Assembly: GCF_038396635.1 (NCBI RefSeq)
Contig: NZ_CP121687.1
Location: 1,798,001 to 1,862,000, forward strand
DNA length: 64,000 nucleotides
Reading direction: 5' to 3'
DNA from: Defluviitalea saccharophila
GTDB taxonomy: Bacteria; Bacillota; Clostridia; Lachnospirales; Defluviitaleaceae
Shown: piece by piece, positions 9,204 through 17,373 of the stretch
Layout of the letters: every line of letters starts with the position of its first letter
Position numbering within the stretch: the first letter of the stretch is position 1
The notes under the pieces: generated by a model
The model's input: only the letters and a program-made list of their open reading frames with translations
Told to the model about the DNA's origin: nothing
Database searches by the model: none
Position numbers and translations under genes: made by a program

Positions 9204-9587
9204 TTATACTGTTATCTCAATTTGATTTCCCTCTATGCCAATGATGCAGCTTTCATAATATCCGTCACCAGTAATTCTTGGCCCACTCATCACTTTATAC
9301 CCATCTTTTCTAAGACGCTCTGTAAGTTCATCAACCTTTTCTATACTTCCGGCACTAAAAGCAATATGAATGAATCCAGTACGGAACAAAGTTTTATCTA
9401 TATCTTCCATATTCGGTCTATTCATGATTTCTAATCTTGCCCCATTATCAAATGTTAAAAAATATGATTTAAAATTGGTATTCTTATTATGGTATCCATC
9501 ATTTGCCTTGGCATTGAAGTAAGAAATAAAGAAATCTTTTGTCTTTTCCAAGTTATTTACATACATTGCAACATGTTCAATTTTCAT
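9204..9587 (-). CDS. VOC-fold (glyoxalase/bleomycin-resistance superfamily) protein
   Basis: 127 residues from the ATG at 9587, chosen because GGGAGG precedes it; the longer frame has no ribosome site. It shows the two beta-alpha-beta-beta-beta halves of the family: [13 protein letters not shown] with a His, RLEIM with a Glu, [11 protein letters not shown] with a His, and NQIEITV with a Glu. These are the usual four metal-ligand positions. Such proteins include lactoylglutathione lyase and various lyases and resistance proteins. The substrate cannot be assigned. It is monocistronic and stands at the left edge of the accessory block. Confidence 0.8.
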   Translation of the reverse strand: MKIEHVAMYVNNLEKTKDFFISYFNAKANDGYHNKNTNFKSYFLTFDNGARLEIMNRPNMEDIDKTLFRTGFIHIAFSAGSIEKVDELTERLRKDGYKVMSGPRITGDGYYESCIIGIEGNQIEITV

Positions 9588-9731
9588 TTTATACCTCCCG
9601 TAAATTCCATATTTAGTTCGCATTAGATTACACTTGTGCAATAAATCATAATTAAGTAATACACTAATTATAATATTGATTTCAAGATAATGTATATACT
9701 AACCTCAAAGTACGGAAACACTATAGCAATA

Positions 9732-9780
9732 AAAAACAGGAGATTTCTTAGAATTTAATCTAAGGTTTCTCCTGTTTTTG
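9732..9780 (+). terminator. Long terminator-like hairpin
   Basis: AAAAACAGGAGA and TCTCCTGTTTTT form the outer stem, and CTTAGA/TCTAAG part of an inner stem, followed by T-rich sequence on the plus strand. No plus-strand gene ends here now, so it may be the leftover terminator of a gene lost when the accessory DNA entered. Confidence 0.55.
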
Positions 9781-9814
9781 AAGAACTTTTTTTGTTTGTT
9801 GAAAGTGTTAATTC

Positions 9815-10013
9815 ATAATAAAGATTGGTGACAAGCCTACGGCTATATCAACTGGTTCAAAGCATTGAATATACAAGCCTACAACCATACTTATTTATTT
9901 TATTATTTATTTTAATCATAATAAAGTTTGGTTGAAAAAACGGCTATTTTGTAGGTATTCAAAGCCTAAAATTAACAAAATAAGTAAGAAATAATGATAA
10001 TAAAGTCTGGTGA
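9815..10013 (+). repeat. Three iteron-like direct repeats
   Basis: The unit ATAATAAAG(A/T/C)(T/C)TGGT(T)GA occurs at 9815–9831, 9918–9935 and 9997–10013, spaced 80–100 bp apart in AT-rich DNA. Three related units in the opposite orientation lie at 11869–11926, on the far side of the IS. The rest of 9642–10137 has no gene I can support. Confidence 0.5.
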
Positions 10014-10137
10014 AAATACCTCTGCTTTGCAGCATTTCTTTCATATATAATTATTTATTTACTTATTTCTGGAACGTAGAAGACACTGGAGTCAACCCGA
10101 ATAGGGCGTATCGTACAAGACCAATACCTCTATTTAT

Positions 10138-11675
10138 GAGTCTGTAATAAATTTTATGTTTTTTGAACAAACAATCTCTTTCTTGGCAAGAATTAAAATA
10201 AAAGCTAAGGAGGAGATTTTTTATGAGTGCTATTCCTAAAGAAGTTTTGAAGGAAATTATTAAAGAGAATCATTTTGAAAATGTCGGTGAAATTTATTCT
10301 TATCTTAAGGATGCATTTAAGGATTTAATTCAAGAAATGTTGGAGGCTGAGCTGGATGTGTCTCTTGGTTATTCTAAAAATGATTCTGCCAATAAAAATA
10401 CGGACAATGTTCGCAATGGACATACCAAGAAAACTATAAAAAGTCAGTTTGGTACTTTTGAATTAGATATTCCAAAAGATCGTAAAGGAGAACATGTACC
10501 TCAAATCGTCCCTAAGTACAAAAGAGACATTTCAGGCATTGAGGAAAAGGTTATATCCCTCTATGCCAGAGGTATGACAACAAGAGATATTCATGATCAA
10601 ATAAAGGATTTATACGGTATTGAAGTATCTGCTGATATGGTGAGTAAAATAACAGAACGAATAGTTCCTGAAATTAAAGAATGGCAGAACAGACCTTTAG
10701 AATCGATTTACCCCTTTGTATTTATGGATGCCATACATTATAAAATAAGAGAAGATGGACATATCCTTAATCGAGCAGCTTATGTCGTACTGGGAGTAAA
10801 TATAGAAGGAAATAAAGATATCCTGGGCATATGGATTGGAGAAAATGAATCTTCAAAATTCTGGCTTGGAGTATTAAATGAATTAAAAAATAGAGGCGTA
10901 GAAGATATTCTTATGTTTTGCGTAGACGGACTAACCGGTCTAAAGGAAGCTATTCAAGCTGCCTATCCAAAGTCAGAAATTCAAAGATGTATTATCCATC
11001 AGTTAAGGAATTCATTTAAATATGTTTCGTATAAGGACTTAAAAGCTTTCTCAAAAGATTTTAAAGAAGTATATAGAGCTGTTAATGAAGAAGTTGCTCT
11101 GGAAGAATTGTACAAATTAAAAGACAAATGGGGAGAACAGTATCCCTATGCTATTCGTAGCTGGGAAAACAACTGGGATGTACTAAGTCCATTCTTTAAA
11201 TATCCTGCGGAAGTACGAAAAATAATCTATACTACAAATATTATAGAAGGGGTACACCGCCAGTTTAGAAAAGTAACAAAAGCAAAATCAGTATTTCCTT
11301 CTGACTCGTCTCTGGAAAAAATGCTTTATTTAGCGGCTATGAATGTAATGAAAAAATGGACAATGAGGTATAGAAACTGGGATCAGGTACTGAGTCAATT
11401 AGCCATCATGTATGAAGGTCGAATAGATAAATACCTTCTATAGATATAAAAGTTTAATTATTGGACAATTCTCTTTTGCCAAAAGTCATAATTCATGGAA
11501 CATGCTAAAGAATACAATTTCCCTTATAAATAATTATTGCCAAAATTAATCCTATTCATGCATATGATAAGATGATTTTGGCAATATTAAGAGCATAAAG
11601 CATATAAATTTAAATTTAATTCTTGCTTGAGTTTGAGTTGATGAGTCTTAAAAACAGAAAATTATTTACACTCTC
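10138..11675 (+). mobile_element. IS256-family insertion sequence, copy A (8-bp target duplication)
   Basis: 1538 bp bounded by imperfect terminal inverted repeats: left GAGTCTGTAATAAATTTT, right (inverted) GAGAGTGTAAATAATTTT. Both flanks carry the same 8 bp, CTATTTAT (10130–10137 and 11676–11683), which shows a simple transposition into this spot. The element encodes one transposase. Its sequence variant is shared with copy B. Confidence 0.95.
10223..11443 (+). CDS. IS256-family (mutator-type) transposase, copy A
   Basis: 406 residues, full family length. It catalyses cut-and-paste/copy-out transposition of its own element. The DDE catalytic residues can be read: Asp in FVFMDAIHYK (about 168), Asp in MFCVDGLTGLKEA (about 234) and Glu in TTNIIEGVHRQFRK (about 342). 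The CIIHQLRNSFKYV motif is typical of the mutator family. GGAGG precedes the ATG. The frame is intact, so the element is probably active. The protein is identical to copy B, and differs from copies C and D by one residue (KKTIKSQ here, KKTVKSQ there). Confidence 0.97.
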   Translation: MSAIPKEVLKEIIKENHFENVGEIYSYLKDAFKDLIQEMLEAELDVSLGYSKNDSANKNTDNVRNGHTKKTIKSQFGTFELDIPKDRKGEHVPQIVPKYKRDISGIEEKVISLYARGMTTRDIHDQIKDLYGIEVSADMVSKITERIVPEIKEWQNRPLESIYPFVFMDAIHYKIREDGHILNRAAYVVLGVNIEGNKDILGIWIGENESSKFWLGVLNELKNRGVEDILMFCVDGLTGLKEAIQAAYPKSEIQRCIIHQLRNSFKYVSYKDLKAFSKDFKEVYRAVNEEVALEELYKLKDKWGEQYPYAIRSWENNWDVLSPFFKYPAEVRKIIYTTNIIEGVHRQFRKVTKAKSVFPSDSSLEKMLYLAAMNVMKKWTMRYRNWDQVLSQLAIMYEGRIDKYLL

Positions 11676-11811
11676 CTATTTATATATTTATTCTATTACA
11701 TATTTCTCCTAGACACAAGATATATCAAGCATTTCACTTATTTTATTATTTACTTATTTCTTTAATACGATACGCAAGAGTGGTCTTAGTAGAGGTTAAA
11801 TACGTCTCTCA
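11676..11811. other. Short AT-rich spacer right of IS copy A
   Basis: No gene seen. TTATTTACTTATTTCT at about 11745–11761 also occurs left of the IS at about 10052–10070, so the IS landed inside a repeat-bearing non-coding region. Confidence 0.4.
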
Positions 11812-11868
11812 ACCTAAAAAGCCCCGTGCATACTCGCAAGACTTCTCCTGCAAATACCTCCGGGGCTT
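11812..11868 (-). terminator. Two-tier terminator with a conserved inner hairpin (copy 1)
   Basis: On the minus strand, GCCCCG and CGGGGC form an outer stem closed by TTTTT. Inside is a 12-bp hairpin with a GAAG loop (GTATTTGCAGGA / TCTTGCGAGTAT). The same inner hairpin, with compensating changes, is in the terminator at 18660–18717, although the outer stems are unrelated. It ends the small-protein operon at 11972–12954. Confidence 0.7.
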
Positions 11869-11926
11869 TCACTAATCTTTATTATTATTTATCAATCTTT
11901 ATTTTGATTCATCAATGTTTATTATT
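11869..11926 (-). repeat. Three iteron-like repeats, minus orientation
   Basis: Units related to ATAATAAAGATTGGTGA, read on the minus strand, lie at 11869–11886, 11889–11905 and 11909–11926, tightly spaced. They face the three plus-strand units at 9815–10013. Confidence 0.45.
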
Positions 11927-11971
11927 GTGGGACACAGATAGATGTGGTTTGTTTCTTAATATGATATGTAT

Positions 11972-12193
11972 TTACATAGCATTTTTATAATCTGATAAGT
12001 TTACAACTTTCATAGTTGCCTTTTTTAATACCCTAATTGCTTCATCTGGTCCTATTTCATCTGCTAAACTTAATATCTCACTTGCGTTCTGAGGGCCAAT
12101 CTTAATTGCTTTACTAATAAGCCCTAATGCTAATCCACTACCTACAATTCCACATAAACTTAATAGTTTTTGCTGATTTGTCCATTTTTTCAT
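11972..12193 (-). CDS. Small predicted membrane protein, unknown function
   Basis: 73 residues from the ATG at 12193 (AAAGGGG 7 bp upstream; a GTG one codon earlier is also possible). It has one hydrophobic segment (LLSLCGIVGSGLALGLIS, about 9–28) and ends in VVNLSDYKNAM. A like motif, VISIQDYKSKK, begins the small protein two genes upstream. It is the last gene of a four-gene operon headed by an Xre regulator. I do not recognise the family. Confidence 0.6.
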   Translation of the reverse strand: MKKWTNQQKLLSLCGIVGSGLALGLISKAIKIGPQNASEILSLADEIGPDEAIRVLKKATMKVVNLSDYKNAM

Positions 12194-12251
12194 CACTTTA
12201 CCCCTTTCTTAGTTTTAATAATCAATGATATACTCTCTTTCACTCAATGCC

Positions 12252-12464
12252 TTATAATTTTTTTGCTCTTTTTCCCATATGTAATAACTGCGAACCTATC
12301 TTTCTTGCATTTGGGTCTGTTGAATGCATCAAGACACCCCCAAAATGTGCCACTTTTGCTGCCAATTTTTTAGTGCCGTGCACAACACCAACACCATAAG
12401 CCTTTCTTGCTATTTCTTTTGCAGTTTTAACTCCGGTATCAATAACTCTTTTAGGGATCGCCAT
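12252..12464 (-). CDS. Small basic protein, unknown function
   Basis: 70 residues, strongly basic, with alternating Lys/Arg and small hydrophobic residues (TGVKTAKEIARKAYG, SQLLHMGKRAKKL). This could form amphipathic helices. It starts 3 bp after the previous stop codon behind a strong AAGGAGGGG site, so it should be well translated. It resembles neither a known toxin family nor a nucleoid protein that I can name. Membrane-active peptide or nucleic-acid binding are both open. Confidence 0.65.
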   Translation of the reverse strand: MAIPKRVIDTGVKTAKEIARKAYGVGVVHGTKKLAAKVAHFGGVLMHSTDPNARKIGSQLLHMGKRAKKL

Positions 12465-12467
12465 ATA

Positions 12468-12647
12468 TTACCCCTCCTTATCTTTTTTAAATAATTTATC
12501 AAAAAACTTTTCCAAGTTTTCTTCTTCTTCTTGGACTACTTCATTTATTATTAGACTAATATCATCTACTCTATTTTGGTTTATAGTATTTTTTTTGCTT
12601 TTATAATCTTGAATAGAAATAACAGTTTTATTTTCACTTTTCTTCAT
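12468..12647 (-). CDS. Small acidic protein, unknown function
   Basis: 59 residues from the ATG at 12647 (MKKSENK). The longer frame uses a GTG inside the ribosome site. It has a basic start with VISIQDYKSKK and an acidic, probably helical C-terminal half (NEVVQEEEENLEKFF). Its charge is complementary to that of the basic 70-residue protein encoded 3 bp downstream, so a protein pair is conceivable but not shown. Confidence 0.55.
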   Translation of the reverse strand: MKKSENKTVISIQDYKSKKNTINQNRVDDISLIINEVVQEEEENLEKFFDKLFKKDKEG

Positions 12648-12675
12648 TGATCCCACCTCTTGGAAATAACCATAG

Positions 12676-12954
12676 TTATTTTTTAAGAACCTTTTGAAAT
12701 ATTTTATCTATATTTATTGCTTCTGATACACTCTTTATTATAGGATTGAAGGAAGAAGCAAATAGAAATATACCTACAATGGCTAAGAATAATGTTCTGG
12801 AAGGAGTCTTATTATTGTTCTCGATAGCAGTTATTGTTTGTCTTGTTACTCCGACTTTCTTAGCCAACTCTTCTTGTGTCCATCCTGCTGATTGCCTTAA
12901 ATACTTTAAGTTTTTAGTAAATTCTTCTATATCTTTTTCATCAATTATGCTCAT
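12676..12954 (-). CDS. Xre-family regulator with a C-terminal membrane segment
   Basis: 92 residues. A Cro/CI-type HTH occupies about 13–52 (LRQSAGWTQEELAKKVGVTRQT). It is followed directly by a hydrophobic stretch (LFLAIVGIFLFASSF, about 55–69) and a short tail, so the repressor may be tethered to the membrane. It heads the small-protein operon. A 16-bp perfect inverted repeat overlaps its -35 box and is the likely autoregulatory operator. AGGAGG precedes the ATG. Confidence 0.8.
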   Translation of the reverse strand: MSIIDEKDIEEFTKNLKYLRQSAGWTQEELAKKVGVTRQTITAIENNNKTPSRTLFLAIVGIFLFASSFNPIIKSVSEAINIDKIFQKVLKK

Positions 12955-12975
12955 TATTCATTCCTCCTATTACCA

Positions 12976-13042
12976 ATTATAGCAATCAAAATGATTCCTG
13001 TAAAGACAAAATGTAAACTCAGATTGCATTTTGTCTTTACAG
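12976..13042 (-). promoter_or_regulatory. Promoter and palindromic operator of the Xre/small-protein operon
   Basis: On the minus strand, TTTACA (12999–13004) and TATAAT (12976–12981) are 17 bp apart. The -35 box lies inside one arm of a perfect 16-bp inverted repeat, CTGTAAAGACAAAATG...CATTTTGTCTTTACAG, spanning 12998–13042 with a 13-bp spacer. A bound repressor would block RNA polymerase, fitting self-repression by the Xre protein. Confidence 0.75.
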
Positions 13043-13139
13043 TTCACCTCTACATATAAAAAAACCGCAAGTACTCTTAAAATTTCTTTTACAAGTCCCA
13101 CGGGTATCTGGCAAATATTTTATTCTTATAATATACCAC

Positions 13140-13814
13140 TTATTTTTCCGAAACAATACTTTCTATAGTTAATGCATATATTAAGTATTGTTGCATGAAC
13201 TCATAGAACATCTCTTCATAATAATCTCCGTTATTTAGATTATCTTTATCTATCTTATATATGCATAGCCAATCATTATTGTTGTATGAAATGACCTCTG
13301 CATTTAATCTATCTACAAGTTCCGTTCTACGTTGATGTTTTCTATCCCTATCTTTACCTAGTCCATTATTTAACCTTGAAATTGCACCTTCACCTGCAAG
13401 TTTGGTTATATTCTTAATAATGTATATGTAATTATCATCTTCTACTGCTTGAGATAATTCTATTTGGCAGAAATAATCACTTCCAAATTTAAGCGGATTA
13501 GTTCCAAGAACTAAATGTGATTTAGGAATTCTGGTTTTATATCCCCATTCTCCAAGATTAAAGAATAGTTCATACTCTCTATTTCTTATTTTCAGAACAG
13601 GCATACTCTCCTGATACATGAAATATACTTTTTCCATATCTAATGAATATTCTTCTAAGAATTCTTCATTCTGCATTGTAACAGAAACTGAGTCTACTGT
13701 AAGAGATAAATCTAAGTTAGGTATCTTTATTTCTATATTATCATTTAAAGCGGTATTCTTTAGTAACTCCTTAATTCTATTAACATTTTCTATGGTTACC
13801 AATTCATATCCCAT
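13140..13814 (-). CDS. Conserved-looking protein of unknown function
   Basis: 224 residues, soluble, mixed alpha/beta, no signal peptide or membrane segment. No motif I recognise; there is a basic stretch (KDRDRKHQRRTEL) near 155–168. It starts 4 bp after the stop of the 13819–14415 gene behind GAAAGGAG, so the two are translationally coupled and probably act together. This is the last gene of the minus-strand run that begins near 19.5 kb. Confidence 0.6.
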   Translation of the reverse strand: MGYELVTIENVNRIKELLKNTALNDNIEIKIPNLDLSLTVDSVSVTMQNEEFLEEYSLDMEKVYFMYQESMPVLKIRNREYELFFNLGEWGYKTRIPKSHLVLGTNPLKFGSDYFCQIELSQAVEDDNYIYIIKNITKLAGEGAISRLNNGLGKDRDRKHQRRTELVDRLNAEVISYNNNDWLCIYKIDKDNLNNGDYYEEMFYEFMQQYLIYALTIESIVSEK

Positions 13815-13818
13815 ACCT

Positions 13819-14415
13819 CTATCTCCTTTCGTTACTATACAAATTTCTGTAATAGTCTTTAAATTCTTTTAAAATCATAGTCCATTTAATTAGCCTTTCT
13901 CCAAAATAATCAGAGTTAATGCTGTTGTCTTGTAATTTAATAATGCATATATACTCTTTTCCTTCTTCATCAATAAAAATCTCATCATCATATCCGTGCT
14001 CTCTTAGATAATCAAAAAAGTACTTCCTTTTCAATCCTCTTCTTCCTATGGTAAATTTACCATAATTTCTTATCTCAAATATATTGTTATCCCCATATAC
14101 TCTTGTATTAAACGACTTGGAGAAGTAATATGGCATATTTACCTCAAGAATCTGTCCTAATGTATTATTGCTATACTCTGGTAATGTAGTTATGATTCCA
14201 CATCTATTGACCTCACCTGTTGATGCATTAACCCATTCTACTGTAGAAACCCAGATAGTATTATCTTTATGCTCGATCTCATAAACATCTAATCCCTGTT
14301 GTGAACCAGATGGATTTCCCCACTTTCTTATTCCAATACTGTTGAAACCTTCTAAACAAGTTTCTAATACATTAAATATTTCCCTTGTTTTCACTTCGCT
14401 ATCAACTTTATACAT
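13819..14415 (-). CDS. Protein of unknown function, paired with the downstream gene
   Basis: 198 residues, soluble. Features are aromatic-rich segments (IWVSTVEWVN, YYFSKSF) and a C-terminal LIKWTMILKEFKDYYRN helix. No family recognised. TAGGGGG precedes the ATG at 14415. Upstream lies a gene stump (14439–14550), which suggests that this part of the cluster was rearranged. Confidence 0.6.
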   Translation of the reverse strand: MYKVDSEVKTREIFNVLETCLEGFNSIGIRKWGNPSGSQQGLDVYEIEHKDNTIWVSTVEWVNASTGEVNRCGIITTLPEYSNNTLGQILEVNMPYYFSKSFNTRVYGDNNIFEIRNYGKFTIGRRGLKRKYFFDYLREHGYDDEIFIDEEGKEYICIIKLQDNSINSDYFGERLIKWTMILKEFKDYYRNLYSNERR

Positions 14416-14438
14416 ATGTATATCCCCCTAAAGATTTT

Positions 14439-14550
14439 TAATCTCACTGCATATCCTCCAGTAAACTCTTGACTATACTGATGACCTCATCCAATTCTTC
14501 TATTGCAGTGACCTTTACTGCAATTTTATAGATAGTATTCTTTATTTTCC
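14439..14550 (-). pseudogene. 3' remnant of a second copy of the 16959–17357 gene
   Basis: The minus-strand frame reads ...KVTAIEELDEVISIVKSLLEDMQ-stop. It closely matches the C-terminus of the 132-residue protein at 16959–17357 (KITALEELDEVISRVESLLEDIQ). There is no start or upstream part, and its 5' side runs into the DUF6438 gene. It is evidence of an older duplication or deletion. Confidence 0.7.
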
Positions 14551-14555
14551 AATGA

Positions 14556-15140
14556 TTAAATACCTTTCATAAGTATTACAGGTCCACAATAATCATCAGT
14601 AGCAATACCTATCTTATTTACTTTCCATTCTAATACATTCTCTATAGTACATTCTTTATTTACTAATTTTATTGCTTCTTTCTCCGAATCGGAAACAACT
14701 AAATATCTAGATGATGGTTCTGAAATCTTTTCAGTTACTTCATATATATACAGTCTAGGATTTACATACTTTTTAGTACCAATTATTCTCTCTAACTGCT
14801 TTTCAAAATTTGTTAGGCTATCATCTAGTAAAATATCACCATAGTAATGATCAATTTCTCTAGAATCACCATCACAATATTTTACTGTGGTGATACAAGA
14901 AGGCTGATCTGTAATAAATCCATTGTCTGGCTTATAAACAAAAGATTTAAATTCAAAGGTTTCAATTAAATCACTTAACTGTTTTACCTTTTTATTGGAA
15001 ATTTTCCACTGATGCTTCCCACTTCTGTATACATACATTTCTCCTTCATATTTAACATTACCCTCTTTATCTACGGTTACATTATAAACAGGGCAAGTAC
15101 CATAGCACATTGTTCTTTCTAATCTTATATAATCAAACAT
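14556..15140 (-). CDS. DUF6438-like protein, copy 1
   Basis: 194 residues. The N-terminal two thirds match the DUF6438 pattern: TMCYGTCPVYNVTVDKEG with two cysteines, NVKYEGE, and YGDILLDDSLTNFEK. The C-terminal ~60 residues (RYLVVSDSEKEAIKLVNKE ... GIATDDYCGPVILMKGI) look like a separate small domain. A close paralogue is at 37012–37596. The biochemical role of the family is unknown to me. It has a GGGGG ribosome site and sits in the nuclease/AlbA cluster. Confidence 0.7.
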   Translation of the reverse strand: MFDYIRLERTMCYGTCPVYNVTVDKEGNVKYEGEMYVYRSGKHQWKISNKKVKQLSDLIETFEFKSFVYKPDNGFITDQPSCITTVKYCDGDSREIDHYYGDILLDDSLTNFEKQLERIIGTKKYVNPRLYIYEVTEKISEPSSRYLVVSDSEKEAIKLVNKECTIENVLEWKVNKIGIATDDYCGPVILMKGI

Positions 15141-15170
15141 TATTCCATCCCCCAGTTAAAGAAACTATAC

Positions 15171-16316
15171 TTATTTATACAAGGTCCTAAACTCTTGTAA
15201 TGCCCTATTGAGTGCTATTCCTGTTGACAACCTGTGTTTGCATTCCTTGACTTCCATCTCGTTATTGCTATCAATTTCATAGAATCTATCATTGGCTTCG
15301 ATTAAATATGATTCGATTAGGCTTTGTTTGTTTTCAACGTAAAATTCAAACGCTGATTTTTCCTCTTCATTTTCATAATATAAAACTACTTCATCAAATC
15401 TTGTTTTTGCATGCACTTCTTCTCCATTCTCTCTATCAAATAGAAACTGCTGTATCTTATATTCAATACTATCCTTCAAAAAATATTTATAGGTATATTT
15501 GTGTCTATACTTCCATTCATCATGACCTACAAAACCCAATTTAGGTACAGGTGTTTCATACCTCCCACTATCCAATACAACTAGTTGAAACTCTTTTAAT
15601 ACAGTCCCACTGCATACTATCTTTAGGCTTTTGTACATGAATCGTGAATTGGTTTGGGAATATACATAAAACTCACCTTTATTTCTATCATCCTCGTCAT
15701 ATTCTGTTTCCAACTTAAATTGAGGCTTATAAATATTGTAATAAGTGCCTTCATTCTGTACCCACTCTAATTTGTTCTCTAATCTATTAACTATTTGTAC
15801 TAGTGGAGGTTGAGTTAATCCAAACCTTTTCTTCCAAAGCATTTCTATCTGTTGCACGCTTGCATTCTGATTGATTGGAGTATTTCTGTCCCCAACCCTT
15901 GTATATATATAACCTTCTCTTATATTATTATGCTTTTTACACTTGGTCTTTAAGTAGTATGGCACTGTATAAGAGTTGAATATAGTTAATACATCGATTT
16001 CTTTTCCCTCAATTTCTATTGTATCTAATCGAATTTCTGGTATATTATCACCTGCAAAAACTGTATTTGATAGCAAATCAAGTATCTCGACTTGCCTTCT
16101 TCTGCTTTCTCCACTTACTCCAACTATTTCACCAGTATCAGAAACTCCAATTATTAAATAACAATCTCTACCATGCACCGTATTTGCAAAACACAGAATG
16201 TCATGCAATAATCTTTCATTATCTTTATGCCATACTTGTTTAAAATCCCAATATTCTCCTTCTGATTTCAGTTTTATTAAGTTTTTTATTTCTACCTCTA
16301 TACTTATTGTCCTCAT
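15171..16316 (-). CDS. AlbA_2 (Schlafen-type) putative ATP/nucleic-acid-binding protein
   Basis: 381 residues. The first ~150 match the AlbA_2 domain of Schlafen-like proteins: EGEYWDFKQVWH, LLHDILCFANTVHGRDCYLIIGVSD, GEIVGVSG, then YTRVGDRNTP. The remaining ~230 residues have no recognised domain. AlbA_2 proteins bind nucleic acid or nucleotides, and several take part in phage defence or regulation. The neighbours (two PD-(D/E)XK-like proteins, an HNH protein and an orphan TnsD) make a defence role plausible, but this is inference. Confidence 0.75.
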   Translation of the reverse strand: MRTISIEVEIKNLIKLKSEGEYWDFKQVWHKDNERLLHDILCFANTVHGRDCYLIIGVSDTGEIVGVSGESRRRQVEILDLLSNTVFAGDNIPEIRLDTIEIEGKEIDVLTIFNSYTVPYYLKTKCKKHNNIREGYIYTRVGDRNTPINQNASVQQIEMLWKKRFGLTQPPLVQIVNRLENKLEWVQNEGTYYNIYKPQFKLETEYDEDDRNKGEFYVYSQTNSRFMYKSLKIVCSGTVLKEFQLVVLDSGRYETPVPKLGFVGHDEWKYRHKYTYKYFLKDSIEYKIQQFLFDRENGEEVHAKTRFDEVVLYYENEEEKSAFEFYVENKQSLIESYLIEANDRFYEIDSNNEMEVKECKHRLSTGIALNRALQEFRTLYK

Positions 16317-16388
16317 AATGATTAACCTCTTTTTATTTTATCCATGCATTATGTACTCCATATATCTAGAATCCTCATTGGTTTTCCA

Positions 16389-16850
16389 TTAAATGAATTC
16401 TTCGATTGACTCCTCAAACTTAAATATCTCCAATATGTCATAGTTTTTATTAGATATATTGATACCGTATTCTGGTTTGCTAGTTTGTCCCGGTTTGTCG
16501 TAATTTCTATCAACAAAAACCTCATTTGGTACTTCCCATGCTGCTGAAGGAATTAGAAAAATATCTGGATTCTTTCCATCCTCAAATAATAGTAATGTTA
16601 GATATAAGTTCTTATTACTAATATCAAACTTACTTTTAGCCATGAAAACATATCCCTTATTTCTTAAGGATTTCACCTGAATTTCACAAAATCGTCCTTT
16701 TTTATCCTTTACTATAAAATCTACTCCATGATCATCTACTTCACATGTGTAAACCTCCAAGCCATAGGATGCAAATTCCATCTTTGCAAAATATTCAGCA
16801 TATCTCCCTAATTGTAAAGAGTTCAATTTAGACCAATCAGTATTAGGCAT
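16389..16850 (-). CDS. DUF4365-like PD-(D/E)XK nuclease-fold protein
   Basis: 153 residues. The pattern LGRYAEYFAKMEFASYGLEVY, DDHGVDFIVKDKKG, then CEIQVKSLR gives the conserved Asp and E-x-K of the restriction-endonuclease fold, as in DUF4365. It would cut or bind DNA; substrate unknown. AAAGGAAGG precedes the ATG at 16850. Genes on both sides run in the same direction with 70–110 bp gaps. Confidence 0.75.
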   Translation of the reverse strand: MPNTDWSKLNSLQLGRYAEYFAKMEFASYGLEVYTCEVDDHGVDFIVKDKKGRFCEIQVKSLRNKGYVFMAKSKFDISNKNLYLTLLLFEDGKNPDIFLIPSAAWEVPNEVFVDRNYDKPGQTSKPEYGINISNKNYDILEIFKFEESIEEFI

Positions 16851-16958
16851 ACCCTTCCTTTCCCCCTATCTCAATTTTAAATCTATCAAATATTCCTTTG
16901 TTTTCTCTTGATTATGACATTCATATTATGTTTATTCTCTAAAGAAAGATTTTTAATC

Positions 16959-17357
16959 TTACTGTATATCTTCTAGCAGACTCTCGACTCTACTAATAAC
17001 CTCATCCAATTCTTCTAATGCAGTTATCTTTTTTAAAAATGGATTTGGATAATTGTTCTGGTCCCTTATTTCTACCTTCTTAACATATTCTAATGTTCTA
17101 TTAGGTTGTATTGTAATAAGATTTCTTTTCTTAGGACTTTCTATTGTAAAAGTAACCTGATCATCGTTTCCATTACGAGTACAAATATAATATTTGATTC
17201 CTCGTTTCTCCGCTAACTCTTTATTTAAATACCTAATAACACCTTGGCAAAATGGACTATATCCTATAAAGATACCAGTTTTAATAAAGTCATTAGGCTC
17301 ATACTTTTTAGATGAATCCTTATTATCTTCCAATGTATTCTCTTTATCTATATTCAT
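16959..17357 (-). CDS. Small protein of unknown function, partner of the PDDEXK gene
   Basis: 132 residues, soluble. Its central part (GIKYYICTRNGNDDQVTFTI, then ITIQPNRTLEY) looks like a small beta-rich domain and the tail is a helix. It starts 16 bp after the stop of the 17374–18549 nuclease-like gene, with GAGGGGAATAGAGG before the ATG, so the two are an operon pair. A remnant of a second copy is at 14439–14550. Confidence 0.6.
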   Translation of the reverse strand: MNIDKENTLEDNKDSSKKYEPNDFIKTGIFIGYSPFCQGVIRYLNKELAEKRGIKYYICTRNGNDDQVTFTIESPKKRNLITIQPNRTLEYVKKVEIRDQNNYPNPFLKKITALEELDEVISRVESLLEDIQ

Positions 17358-17373
17358 CCTCTATTCCCCTCAT

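Noticed and set aside
9815..10013. CRISPR array
   Set aside because: Only three imperfect 17-bp units with uneven spacing; no cas genes in the window.
13055..13105. Terminator before the 13140–13814 gene end
   Set aside because: There is a T-tract on the minus strand, but I could not pair the preceding bases into a stable stem.
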